Source: Liolophura sinensis
Taxonomy: Eukaryota > Mollusca > Polyplacophora > Chitonida > Chitonidae
DNA: 64,000 nt
Reading direction: 5' to 3'
Assembly (NCBI RefSeq): GCF_032854445.1
Contig: NC_088302.1
Span: 12,269,338 to 12,333,337, forward strand
Shown one piece after another: positions 27,501-35,185 of the stretch. Within the stretch, counting starts at the first letter, position 1; each line of letters begins with the position of its first letter. The translations under genes and the position numbers were made by a program. The notes under the pieces were generated by a model. The model was not told where the DNA came from and searched no databases. It saw nothing but the letters and a program-made list of their open reading frames with translations.

Positions 27501-30500
27501 GATTAATGATAGGCCTATGAAATGAACAGTTGTCCACACGTGGCATCTTGATGGTTATGCCTTTCGACCTGCAGATCATTTGTCACATTCTTATGTAACC
27601 ATATTTCAATCAGTTCTGTCAAATGTCAGCCGAGAACAATTGATATGGCAGTGCAAGTCAGGCTGTATCACATGAGGGCTAAGATCTTGATCTGTTGTCA
27701 TCAATTACCTGACTACTTGTACATGTAGGAGTGGGTTTTATGTGATACAGCAGTCACTCCTACATGTCGTGTTACCTGAGCTTTTCTTGTTGAATATTCC
27801 TTCATTAGATGGCTTTCCCATCATGCAGCAATAAGCCCCTGTGGTGGGAGCGAATTTGTTCTCGAAACTCTGCTGTGCTTCTGCCACTGTTTAGTTATCA
27901 ACGAAGTTGCACTTCTGCCATTGTTTACTGACATCAAAGGTCAACTTCTCCCACTGTTCAGTTGTCAACAGGTTTCCACTTCTGTTAAAACTTCCATTTC
28001 TGCCACTGTTCACTTGTCAGTGAACGTCAACTTCTATTGCTGTTTACTTGTCATCAAGGATCCACTTCTGCCTCTGTTTAGTTGTCATCAAAAGTGCACT
28101 TCTGTCAGTATTTACTTGTCATCAAAAGTGCACTTCTGCAAGTGTTTACTTGCTATCAGAGTTTTACTTCTGCCACTGTTTGGTTGTCATCAAGATCCAC
28201 TTCTGCATCTGTTTACTTGTCACCAAAAGTGCACTTTGCCAGTGTTTACTTGTCATCAAAAATGCACTTCTGTCAGTATTTACTTGTCATCAAAAGTGCA
28301 CTTCTGCCAGAGTTTACTTGTCATCAAAGTTTCACTTCTGCAACTGTTTCCTTTCATCAAAGGTCCACTTCTGCCACTGTATAGTTGTCATAAAGATCAA
28401 CTTCTGCCACTGTTTACTTGTCATCAAAGGTCCACTTCTGCCACTGTTTACTTGTCATCAAAGGTCCACTTCTGTCATCAAAGTCCACTCCTGCCGCTGT
28501 AAAACTTGTCATCAAAGGTCCACATTTGCCAATGTGTCCTTGTCCTCGAAACATCCTCTTCACAGTGATCAAGTAGTTTTAACAAGGTGCCCTGTTGGGC
28601 TTTCTTGTTCAACGAACAATTTATATTCTCAATAGAAGCAGTGCTTGTGAGTGACTAATTTTCCACTGTTCACTTTTCGTTATTAAATTTCTACTTCTAC
28701 CCCTGTTTACTTGTCATCAAGATCCACATCTGACATGGTATACTTGTTATTATAAGTCAACATCTACCCCTGTTTACTTGTCATCAAGATCCACATCTGA
28801 CATGGTATACTTGTTATTATAAGTCAACATCTACCCCTGTTTACTTGTCATCAAGATCCACATCTGACATGGTGTACTTGTTATTATAAGTCAACATCTA
28901 CCCCTGTTTACTTGTCATCAAGATCCACATCTGACATGGTATACTTGTTATTATAAGTCAACATCTACCCCTGTTTACTTGTCATCAAGATCCACATCTG
29001 ACATGGTATACTTGTCATTATATATATCAACTTCTACCCCTGTTTACTTGTCATCAAGATCCACATCTGACATGGTATACTTGTTATTAGAAGTCAACAT
29101 CTACCCCTGTTTACTTGTCATCAAGATCCACATCTGACATGGTATACTTGTCATTATATATCAACTTCTACCCTATGTTTATAGTCATTATATGTCCACT
29201 TGTATCACTGTGTACTAGTCATCAAATGTCCACTTATGCTGCTGTGTACTAGTCATCAAATGTCCACTTGTGCCACTGTGTACTAGTCATCAAATGTCCA
29301 CTTATGCTGCTGTGTACTAGTCATCAAATGTCCACTTGTGACGCTGTGTACTAGTCATCAAATGTCCACTTCTGCCATCAAATGTCCACTTGTGCCACTG
29401 TGTACTAGTCATCAAATGTCCACTTGTGCCACCGTGTACTAGTCATCAAATGTCCACTTGTGCCGCTATGTACTAGTCATCAAATGTCCACTTGTGCCGC
29501 TGTGTACTAGTCATCAAATGTCCACTTGTGCAACTGTATACTAGTCATCAAATGTTCACTTGTGCCACTGTGTACTAGTTATCAAACGTCCACTTGTGCC
29601 GCTGTGTACTAGTCATCAAATGTCCACTTGTGACGCTGTGTACTAGTCATCAAACGTCCACTTGTGCCACTGTGTACTAGTCATCAAATGTTCACTTGTG
29701 CCACTGTGTACTAGTTATCAAATGTCCACTTGTGCCACTGTGTACTAGTCATCAAACGTCCACTTGTGCCACTGTGTAGTAGTCATCAAACGTCCAATTG
29801 TGCCGCTGTGTACTAGTCATCAAACGTCCACTTGTGACGCTGTGTACTAGTCATCAAACGTCCACTTGTGCCACTGTGTACTAGTCATCAAACGTCCACT
29901 TGTGCCGCTGTGTACTAGTCGTCAAATGTCCACTTGTGCCGCTGTGTACTAGTCATCAAATGTCCACTTGTGCCACTGTATACTAGTCATCAAATGTCCA
30001 CTTGTGCCGCTGTGTACTAGTCATCAAATGTCCACTTGTGCAACTGTATACTAGTCATCAAATGTTCACTTGTGCCACTGTGTACTAGTTATCAAATGTC
30101 CACTTGTGCCGCTGTATACTAGTCATCATATGTCCACTTGTGCCACTGTGTACTAGTCATCAAACGTCCACTTGTGCCACTGTGTACTAGTCATCAGATG
30201 TTCACTTGTGCCACTGTATACTAGTTATCAAATGTCCACTTGTGCCACTGTGTACTAGTCATCAAACGTCCACTTGTGCCACTGTGTACTAGTCATCAAA
30301 TGTCCAATTGTGCTGCTGTGTACTAGTCATCAAACGTCCACTTGTGACGCTGTGTACTAGTCATCAAACGTCCATTTGTGCCGCTGTGTACTAGTCATCA
30401 AATGTCCACTTGTGCCGCTGTGTACTAGTCATCAAATGTCCACTTGTGCTGCTGTGTACTAGTCATCAAATGTCCACTTGTGCCACTGTGTACTAGTCAT

Positions 30501-33500
30501 CAAACGTCCACTTGTGCCACTGTGTACTAGTCATCAAATGTCCACTTGTGCCGCTGTGTACTAGTCATCAAATGTCCACTTGTGCCGCTGTGTACTAGTC
30601 ATCAAATGTCCACTTGTGCAACTGTATACTAGTCATCAAATGTTCACTTGTGCCACTGTGTACTAGTTATCAAATGTCCACTTGTGCCGCTGTATACTAG
30701 TCATCATATGTCCACTTGTGCCGCTGTGTACTAGTCATCAAATGTCCACTTGTGCCACTGTGTACTAGTCATCATATGTCCACTTGTGCCACTGCTCATT
30801 TGTCATTGTTTAGTTGTCATCAGAGGTGACTTCTGTCGATTCATACAGTTTACAAGCCTTTTTTTTTCTTTATACCCTAATGAACAAAAAAGTTACAGTC
30901 AAGCATTACATTACTTTAGAGTAACATAATGATGCTTATAACAAAAATAATTGTGGTTACAGTGGTTCATATGGCAAAATATAAGTTTTAATAATACAGT
31001 TGGTGTGAAAATTTACTTATTATTATAATTTGAAAATAAAGTAGTAAACAGAAGTGAAGTTTTTAAATACCATGTGCCATTGTGATTGTATAAAATGTAT
31101 TATTCCACGCACTTCCAGATGTGGGAGAGAATGATAGATGTATTTTAAAAACTTTTCACATACATGCTTTACATTACCCGTCTAAAGTATATCACTATAT
31201 CACCACTATGCTGAGTGCAGATCAGATCAGTGGAGAATTTCAGGATAGCTTCCAAAAGGTTTAAGATGACTATACAGAAGTGAGGAGCATGAATATTCAG
31301 TGTTAATTAGAATAGCAGACTTATTCAGTCCAGACCTCAAAGCATCCACTGATGAAACTGCATGTTTGAATCCAGCTAAAAGGCCAACTTTATAATGGCA
31401 ATGTACAGATAAAACACAAATTAAAAAAAAAAAAAAAATTCTGTTCATGCTGGCTTCCTCACCAGCTGTATGTGGGGAGGTCTGTCAGCAACCTGAGGAT
31501 GATCGCGGGTTTCCACTGGGCTCTGCCCAGTTCCCTCCCACATTAATGCTGGTCGCCATCGTATAAGTGAAATATTCTTTAGTACAGACAAAAACACCGA
31601 TCAAATTAATAAATGAATCAAATAAAAAATTACATGTGTACATATTTATTGCGGTGAAGGTTAGAGAGCTTAAAACAAGGCTTGTGGAATGTGAGTATGT
31701 ACTCTACCATCTAATTCTACTCTTGCCAGCTTTTAATGAACAGTCTCATTCTGACTTCCTGTCTGGTTGTACAGGAAGGAAGGTCTGTCAGAAATCTTCC
31801 AAATGGGTGTGGGTTGTCCACATAATGCTGGCCGTCATCGTATAAGTGAAATATTCCTGAGTATGGCATAAAATACAAGGTAAATACATAAATAAATTTA
31901 ATTAACTACCTTGATACATCCTCATTGAAGGTAAGTGAAAAGTAGCTCATGAAGCTCAGGGTTATTTTTCAGTGTTCAACATTGTGTGGCAAGGGAGTGA
32001 CAACAAGGGAGGTAATTTGCATGAAGAATGAAAACTCTGACATATCCAGACCTGTGGCGGATAGTGAGTGTGATGATAAGGATGAACCTCCCCGAGAGAA
32101 ACCCTGTGAGGGTGTGGAATGTGGTGTTCAGTGGTACATGACAGATTGGTCTGCGGTAAGGTTTTTAATAATTATCTCAAACTGTATTTTTATAATTTTT
32201 CCCTCCCTCACTCAGTTACCTCCCTTTGCAACTGTTGGCATCTTGTCAGCAGGCTTTCTGAAAAAGTTATGAACATAGCCAATTCAGAGTTGATAGTCAC
32301 ACTTTTATTACCATGATTATGGCCTGATGAAAGTTTCAAAACAATTTTTTTTTGTTTGTTTATTTTACCGGATTCATGTAGCTCTGTAGCTCTCAATTTA
32401 GTGTTGGAATCATAATTAAATCATTCTGCAGATAATGACAAACTTGAAATGTTTTGATGCCTTGCTTGACTATGACTTGCATATACATATATGTTGTCAC
32501 CTTTGTATTTCAGTGTCAGCTATGCAATCTCATTCAGTAGTGCATTTTTCAGTGCTGACCTATATACAGCTAGCACACCTTTTTTTGCAATATTCGTATT
32601 GATTTGCATGTAATTTTACTGAGTAAGTATATTTATATCATCCTCTGATACATATGAAAGTATTACTTACAGACGAGCTGTTGTGGGGGAAGGGTGGAGG
32701 CCTAGCTTAACCTCTCAGTCACGGAAAAGGCCAGTTCAGTTGTTTACTGGACTCTTGAGCTTTTTAATGGTTTGGTTGAGGCTTTGGGTTCAACAGTTCA
32801 TCAGGTGCCTCCTAAAGTGTCAGGGATTTCTTAACTCATACATCTGACCAAGATGTTGAATTAACTCAAAAGACTTGTAGTGGATTGCAAGCATAGAAAT
32901 GTGTGGTCAATCTAGAACGGAAAAGAGGGAGTGGACAGTGGCCAGGTGGTTACAGTGAATCATTAGGACAGCAAGATGTGGGTTCAAACCTGGCCTAGGA
33001 CATGAAATTTGTAGGTCGGCGGTTTATGGCAATTACCCTGGGCACTCTGGTTTCCTCCACCCATATGACCATTATATAAGCGAAAATTTCTTGAGTATGA
33101 CGTTAAAACAACTATCAAACAAATTAAATTCCTTCATCGGTAAAACTGAACAGCATAGCATATCATGTGATTAATGCTGGGGTATGGATGGGGTTTAAAG
33201 AACAGTCAGATAAATTAATAGATTTGAAAATTGAAATCATTGCAATCTGGGTGTCAAAACAGACATTTGTATATTAGCCATCAACTAAAATAGATGTTCC
33301 ATTTCAATAATCACAAAGCCAATTCCCAAAATGTTTACCACAAACCACCAAAAAACTAAGTAAGTATATAAAGGACGGATTTATTCAAGCATATTCAAGA
33401 AACAGTGCACAGTTTTCATCAGTGATAGAAAGGTGATGCTAGTATTAAAGGTGTGCATAAACAGCTTGCTGTACTTTCTCCCCTCAGTGCTCGGTTACCT

Positions 33501-34814
33501 GTGGTAGCGGCTATCAGACGAGGGAGGTGAGGTGTCTAGACAGAGGGCTGGAGGTGAGCTCTCAGTGTAAGGGGCGGGAGAGGCCAGAAGCCAAGAAATC
33601 ATGCTTGCAGCCAGACTGCAAAAAAGTCGCACAAACCAGGGGTAAGGTTACATCAGAAGTTTGTATTTTCTTGTTCTCACCATCTTGTGTTTATTTTCTT
33701 GTAACAGGTGTATTGTTACAGGCTGTGTCCATGAGATGTTGTCCAATTTATGCTCACTGGAAATGTTCAGTTCTTTTTATAACCGTTTCTCTTTGATGGT
33801 TGAGGTGGACTTAAAAAGAAGCTACAGAAATATTTGTGGCCTCACTAATCTCCCTTTAAAGTTCACGAGCGATAAGGTCTGCCAGCAACCTGCGGATGGT
33901 GGTGAGTTACTCTGGGCTCTGCTCTGTTCCCACCCGCCATAATGATGTCTGCTGTTGTGTAGGTGAAATATTCTTGAGTCAATCAAATAAATAAGTCAGT
34001 TATTCAAGCGCATGGTGTAAAACACCACTTAAATAAATAAATAAATAAACCACTGAAATAAGTAATTTTCAAGGGTGGGAACCGTACTGTTAAATACCCA
34101 GTCTGTGCATTAATGCAAAGCATGGTCCCTTGATTCTGAATTGTTTCTTTGCTCACTGATGGCCTGTCTGTGAAATTGAGTAGAATATATTACTTTTTGC
34201 TTCTGGGAATTCTTCATTGAAAGCAACATAAGAAAATTCTTGTACAATTGGTGTATCAGCTTCTTGACCATTGTGTTAAGCTTGACCATCAAGACATCAA
34301 ATGATTGAGACGGAACTACATGTACTTGCTTCCTTACCAATTAATGCTTATCTGAACTGCAGAGCAATTAATATTCTTTGATGCCTAGCCTTATAATCAT
34401 GCATTGGTATTTTTCTCGAGTTCCTTAAAGATTAAAAAACAAAGAGCAGCTGATTTTGTCAGAACAGGAGATATTGCTGTGTAACGTGGGGGTAGAGCTA
34501 GGTATTTTCAGACTTTCTTCAGAGAATTTTCTGACCAACAGTTCCCATGCCTGATACAAATGCTAGTGGCAACAAGTTTATAGCTATGAGCATTGGAAAA
34601 AAATTATCATAACCCACAAAATCAGGAGCAAGATTCCTGCAAAAAGTTAATAATATAATCCATGCAGATGCTAATAGAATTGCTTCTTTTCGTGTCAGTT
34701 CCAGGCTGTAAGGACAAACTTCCTAACTGTATTGTGGTGGCACAAGCTCGACTCTGCAGATACAAGTTCTACAAATCTGTATGTTGCGAGACCTGCACAA
34801 AGTCACACCACTAA
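11836..34814 (+). CDS. ADAMTS-like secreted matrix protein, THSD4/ADAMTSL4-type (3' ten coding exons)
   Basis: Ten exons with GT-AG borders join in frame to 914 codons plus a TAA stop: 11836-12025, 13350-13522, 13933-15181, 15886-16015, 16232-16436, 17605-17775, 23373-23546, 31973-32155, 33488-33641 and 34699-34814. Domain order is an ADAMTS spacer (about residues 1-141), a low-complexity basic linker (about 142-515), six TSP1 repeats (about 520-870) and a PLAC domain (about 879-911). Motifs such as SQWAITSPGVY and LGPTNETIEFQ in the spacer and CSxxCGxG at each TSP1 start show the family. ADAMTSL proteins lack the protease domain and act in the extracellular matrix; THSD4 and ADAMTSL4 bind fibrillin microfibrils in vertebrates. 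The same role here is inference. The N-terminus is missing from the window. The family call is firm; the THSD4 versus ADAMTSL4 assignment is not. Confidence 0.93.
12557..12600. repeat. (TA)n microsatellite
   Basis: TA repeat with two TG interruptions inside an intron. Confidence 0.9.
12875..12965 (+). repeat. Minisatellite, about 6 x 15 bp
   Basis: Tandem units of the form TTTTCATATCAACAC with few substitutions, within an intron. The reverse strand happens to read as a VDMKS pentapeptide repeat, which I take as a by-product. Confidence 0.9.
13350..13522 (+). CDS. ADAMTSL exon b: spacer domain core
   Basis: The acceptor TATTTTGCAG ends at 13349 and the donor GTAAGC starts at 13523. The exon runs from phase 1 to phase 0. 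It encodes LKTVSGGDILNSQWAITSPG, then VYHRAGTIFKYGR and ALGPTNETIEFQ, the most conserved block of the ADAMTSL spacer. An extra CPGEC segment, absent from my memory of the vertebrate proteins, could form a local disulfide. Confidence 0.93.
13523..13932 (+). other. Intron (phase 0)
   Basis: A 410-bp AT-rich intron with GTAAGC donor and TTGTTGCAG acceptor. No repeat was recognised. Confidence 0.85.
13933..15181 (+). CDS. ADAMTSL exon c: large exon, spacer end, basic low-complexity linker and start of first TSP1
   Basis: This 1249-bp exon (phase 0 to phase 1) begins LLTYHTNPGFVYEYQLPG, the end of the spacer. It continues into about 370 residues of low complexity. A His/Arg/Lys-rich cluster (residues about 146-171, containing HRRKHHRRHSHKRRH) is a candidate heparin-binding or furin-processing site. 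Three SPAR units at about 262-275 come from a 12-bp tandem repeat in the DNA (about 14357-14395). The exon ends with WRIQGFTNCSQECGGG, the opening of a TSP1 repeat. Long disordered linkers at this place are usual in THSD4/ADAMTSL4-type proteins; the histidine richness looks lineage-specific. Confidence 0.92.
15182..15885 (+). other. Intron (phase 1)
   Basis: A 704-bp intron with GTAAGA donor and GTGACTAG acceptor. It has a short region (about 15300-15360) reminiscent of a degraded tRNA-SINE head, but nothing firm. Confidence 0.85.
15886..16015 (+). CDS. ADAMTSL exon d: rest of first C-terminal TSP1
   Basis: The exon runs from phase 1 to phase 2 between GTGACTAG and GTGAGT. It encodes VQDTVIICVKG, DNCDARIKP and VECNPRPCPPQ, completing the TSP1 begun at the end of the previous exon. 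The arrangement differs from the later TSP1 exons, which are all phase 0 to 0 at the inner borders. Confidence 0.92.
16232..16436 (+). CDS. ADAMTSL exon e: second TSP1 plus W motif of third
   Basis: The exon runs from phase 2 to phase 0. It encodes WETGEWSECSTTCGQGLQRR, a longer loop with AKRCSSS, then CQTAACAHWHTGDWGQ. The WxxW motifs are typical C-mannosylation sites. The following intron falls just before the first Cys of the next repeat. Confidence 0.93.
16585..16650 (+). repeat. SINE 3' tail fragment
   Basis: Only the GAAATATTCTTGAGTAAGG block and the (AAAT)n tail remain. Confidence 0.7.
17510..17590 (+). repeat. Tail fragment of a second SINE family
   Basis: Contains CGTCGTCATGTGACTGAAAA and ACATAAAACCCCATGCATTC, matching the tail of the composite SINE at 43168-43495. 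Confidence 0.7.
17605..17775 (+). CDS. ADAMTSL exon f: third TSP1 body
   Basis: Exactly 57 codons, phase 0 to 0, between TTTTTTTAG and GTAAGT. It encodes CSVKCGKGERHRRVSCVDG, CKDTRPSTQETC and CSRHWYYTDWTDS. Confidence 0.94.
17945..18055 (+). repeat. SINE 5' half (tRNA-like head)
   Basis: Contains GGAGCCTCTCACCAGTGGTC and GTGAGTTCAAGTCCAGCTCT with the B-box-like core; the body is missing after the head. Confidence 0.75.
18400..18683 (+). repeat. Decayed tandem repeat (~118 bp unit) with internal 3 x 21 bp array
   Basis: GAAGGTTAGGCTT and TGGCAGGTTAA blocks recur twice about 118 bp apart. At 18621-18683 a 21-bp unit, CTCCTGTATAATGGCAATCA plus one variable base, is repeated three times. Confidence 0.8.
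20725..20894 (-). repeat. 5'-truncated SINE with 13-bp target-site duplication
   Basis: AGTATAACTTTCA occurs at 20725-20737 and again at 20882-20894. Between them lies a reverse-strand SINE 3' part (20738-20881) with ATTTATTTATTTGATTGG and GGGGGAAACCCACAACCATC blocks. The flanking duplication and the lost head are the marks of LINE-driven, 5'-truncated retrotransposition. Confidence 0.88.
22225..22575 (+). repeat. Minisatellite of GGTTTTACAGGAG-like units
   Basis: About 350 bp of imperfect 12-15-bp units alternating GGTTTTACAGG and GGTTTCACAGG, with a run of G near 22540. It is strongly G-rich on the + strand. Confidence 0.88.
22955..23205 (-). repeat. SINE, near full length
   Basis: Reverse-strand copy: TATTTGATTAGTATTTTATG, GAATATTTCACTTATGTGAT, GGTGGGAGGAAACCGGGCAG, ending in the complement of the tRNA-like head (GGTGAGAGGCTCCTGGGTCA). 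It ends about 170 bp before the next exon. Confidence 0.85.
23373..23546 (+). CDS. ADAMTSL exon g: fourth TSP1 body
   Basis: 58 codons, phase 0 to 0. It encodes CSTDCGVGVISRQVLCLSK, KSCDVSRACGG and QWFVGPWKK. The donor is GTAGGC at 23547. Confidence 0.93.
24060..24390 (+). repeat. Tandem repeat, about 3 x 103 bp
   Basis: The AATTTACCAT landmark falls at 24131, 24234 and 24337, exactly 103 bp apart. Each unit also carries CACACTTTTGCACC-like and ATGCCCAGTCAGG-like blocks. A further degraded piece lies at 26225-26425. Confidence 0.88.
24990..25255 (+). repeat. SINE, full length with A-rich tail
   Basis: Head with GTTGGTTAGTGCGCTAGCGC and GTGAGTTCAAGTCCAGCTCT, then body with GGGAAGGTCTGACAGCAACC, TATTCTTGAGTATGG and a 16-A tail. 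It is one of the most complete copies here. Confidence 0.87.
25380..26125 (+). pseudogene. DDE-type (pogo/jerky-like) transposase relic
   Basis: Reading through several frameshifts and stops gives pieces in family order: GVINHSIVMAVC near the start, WAKSFHHYVKWK, a KNWDQTGVSM block at about 25650 (the NWDQTG motif typical of these transposases), SLVIFDMFK at about 25800, VLVVFVPS, LHPLDLSI at about 25920 and FQSWYAEAI. The end has KPIHARWPVKAFEEL. These match the C-terminal DDE domain of jerky-like transposases found in many marine invertebrate genomes. The order is intact but no frame is open, so it is a dead copy within an intron. Confidence 0.75.
26225..26425 (+). repeat. Degraded copy of the 103-bp repeat family
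   Basis: Shares ACAAATTTAC, TTGTGCACACTTTTGCAC and GGCTCACTCA blocks with the array at 24060-24390. It lies on the other side of the transposase relic. Confidence 0.6.
26476..26641 (+). repeat. 5'-truncated SINE with candidate 8-bp target duplication
   Basis: TAATTGGC occurs at 26476-26483 and 26634-26641, flanking a SINE body that starts at CCTTACGTGGGAAGGTCTGC and ends in (AAAT)n. Eight bases is short, so the duplication is only suggestive. Confidence 0.78.
27880..28520 (+). repeat. Minisatellite layer 1: diverged ~33-bp monomers
   Basis: Imperfect units of the form CACTTCTGCCACTGTTTACT plus TGTCATCAAAGGTC. Because 33 is a multiple of three, all forward frames stay open over hundreds of bases and give repetitive open frames; I do not treat these as genes. 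The monomers vary most here, suggesting the oldest layer. Confidence 0.92.
28670..29175 (+). repeat. Minisatellite layer 2: ~67-bp dimeric units
   Basis: About seven nearly identical 67-bp units. Each joins two diverged monomers: CTACCCCTGTTTACTTGTCA with ATCAAGATCCACAT, and CTGACATGGTATACTTGTTA with TTATAAGTCAACAT. The homogeneity within the layer shows recent amplification of a dimer. Confidence 0.93.
29176..30800 (+). repeat. Minisatellite layer 3: ~47 x 34 bp with higher-order structure
   Basis: Units of 34 bp built on GTGTACTAGTCATCAAATGT and CCACTTGTGCCACT. A marked variant block (CAACTGTATACTAG followed by GTTCACTTG and TAGTTATCAAA units) recurs at 29531, 30041 and 30619. The steps are 510 and 578 bp, exactly 15 and 17 units, so blocks of many units have been copied together. 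Confidence 0.94.
31447..31625 (+). repeat. SINE body fragment
   Basis: TGCTGGCTTCCTCACCAGC, GGAGGTCTGTCAGCAACCTG and GTATAAGTGAAATATTCTTT with an AT-rich tail; the head is missing and an A-run precedes it. Confidence 0.8.
31760..31900 (+). repeat. SINE 3' fragment
   Basis: GGAAGGTCTGTCAGAAATCT, CATAATGCTGGCCGTCATCG and TATAAGTGAAATATTCCTGA, diverged. It ends about 70 bp before the exon at 31973. Confidence 0.8.
31973..32155 (+). CDS. ADAMTSL exon h: fifth TSP1 body
   Basis: 61 codons, phase 0 to 0, between GTTATTTTTCAG and GTAAGG. It encodes CSTLCGKGVTTREVICMKN, an acidic stretch ECDDKDEPPREKPC, then CGVQWYMTDWSA. Confidence 0.94.
32156..33487 (+). other. Intron (phase 0)
   Basis: 1.33 kb, GTAAGG to CCCCTCAG. 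It includes a tRNA-headed SINE-like element at 32925-33125. Confidence 0.85.
32925..33125 (+). repeat. Third tRNA-SINE type (diverged)
   Basis: A B-box-like GGGTTCAAACCTGG and an upstream GTGGCCAGGTGGTTA (A-box-like) are followed by GGTTTCCTCCACCCATATGA, AAATTTCTTGAGTATGACGT and an AAACAAATTAAA tail. The tail resembles the main SINE but the head differs. Confidence 0.6.
33488..33641 (+). CDS. ADAMTSL exon i: sixth TSP1 body
   Basis: Phase 0 to phase 1. It encodes CSVTCGSGYQTREVRCLDR, SQCKGRERPEAKKSC and LQPDCKKVAQTR. The donor GTAAGG follows at 33642. This is the last TSP1 before the PLAC domain. Confidence 0.93.
33642..34698 (+). other. Intron (phase 1)
   Basis: 1.06 kb, GTAAGG to CGTGTCAG. 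It contains a SINE fragment at 33868-33995 followed by (AAAT)n at 34030-34050. Confidence 0.85.
33868..33995 (+). repeat. SINE body fragment
   Basis: AAGGTCTGCCAGCAACCTGC and GTGAAATATTCTTGAGTCAA blocks of the main SINE family. Confidence 0.75.
34699..34814 (+). CDS. ADAMTSL exon j: PLAC domain and stop
   Basis: The exon enters at phase 1 and encodes VPGCKDKLPNCIVVAQARLC, then RYKFYKSVCCETC and a short KSHH tail before TAA. Six cysteines in the C-x6-C-x8-C-x7-CC-x2-C pattern identify the PLAC (protease and lacunin) domain that closes most ADAMTSL proteins. This fixes the 3' end of the coding sequence. Confidence 0.95.
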
Positions 34815-35185
34815 CATCAACGACCTTTCAGATGCGAGATGACCTTGAGAAAATAACCTTCCCATATGATGGACAGGAAGATTTGTGTGGTGTTGGGACA
34901 AGTGACTTGATTTTTGTACAGCAGGGGTGGTGAAGGGTCCTTGTTCCCTGATCATGTTATACTCACATACACAGACGTCTTTTTAACTCTAGGGATTCAG
35001 TGTCAATTTTCTTGTGTGGAAACCTAGAGGACTTTATGGGAACTGAAAAGCCTGAGTATTTACTATTCCCTGGCAATTTTAACTCTGGACATGGTTGTTA
35101 CCATTGATATTTTCAGAAGCCTGTTTCTGTTTTAGAACTTTTTGAGTGGTTATTTAATAAATGATCTGAAATTGTGTTGTCTGAA
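34815..35185 (+). other. Probable 3' UTR of the ADAMTSL gene
   Basis: AT-rich, repeat-free sequence after the stop. It runs at least to the AATAAA at 35156. Later AATAAA signals (37490-37510) could mark a longer form. Confidence 0.5.
35156..35161 (+). terminator. Candidate polyadenylation signal AATAAA
   Basis: First canonical AATAAA after the stop codon, 342 bp downstream, with GT-rich sequence (ATTGTGTTGTCTG) 10-25 bp further on. Confidence 0.5.

Larger units (their letters stand above)
23547..31972 (+). other. Intron (phase 0), 8.4 kb, repeat-filled
   Basis: This is the largest intron seen between coding exons. In order it holds a 103-bp tandem repeat, a SINE, a DDE transposase relic, another piece of the 103-bp repeat, a SINE, 2.9 kb of minisatellite and two SINE fragments. 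The parts between 26640 and 27870 show nothing recognisable. Confidence 0.85.

Noticed and set aside
27921-28635. Long repetitive open frames of up to 195 codons in forward frames
   Set aside because: They arise from a 33-bp tandem repeat, a multiple of three, which keeps all frames open together. No start context or domain is present.
29176-30800. Regular direct repeats that could suggest a CRISPR array
   Set aside because: Units are contiguous with no unique spacers, and the host is a eukaryote; it is a minisatellite.
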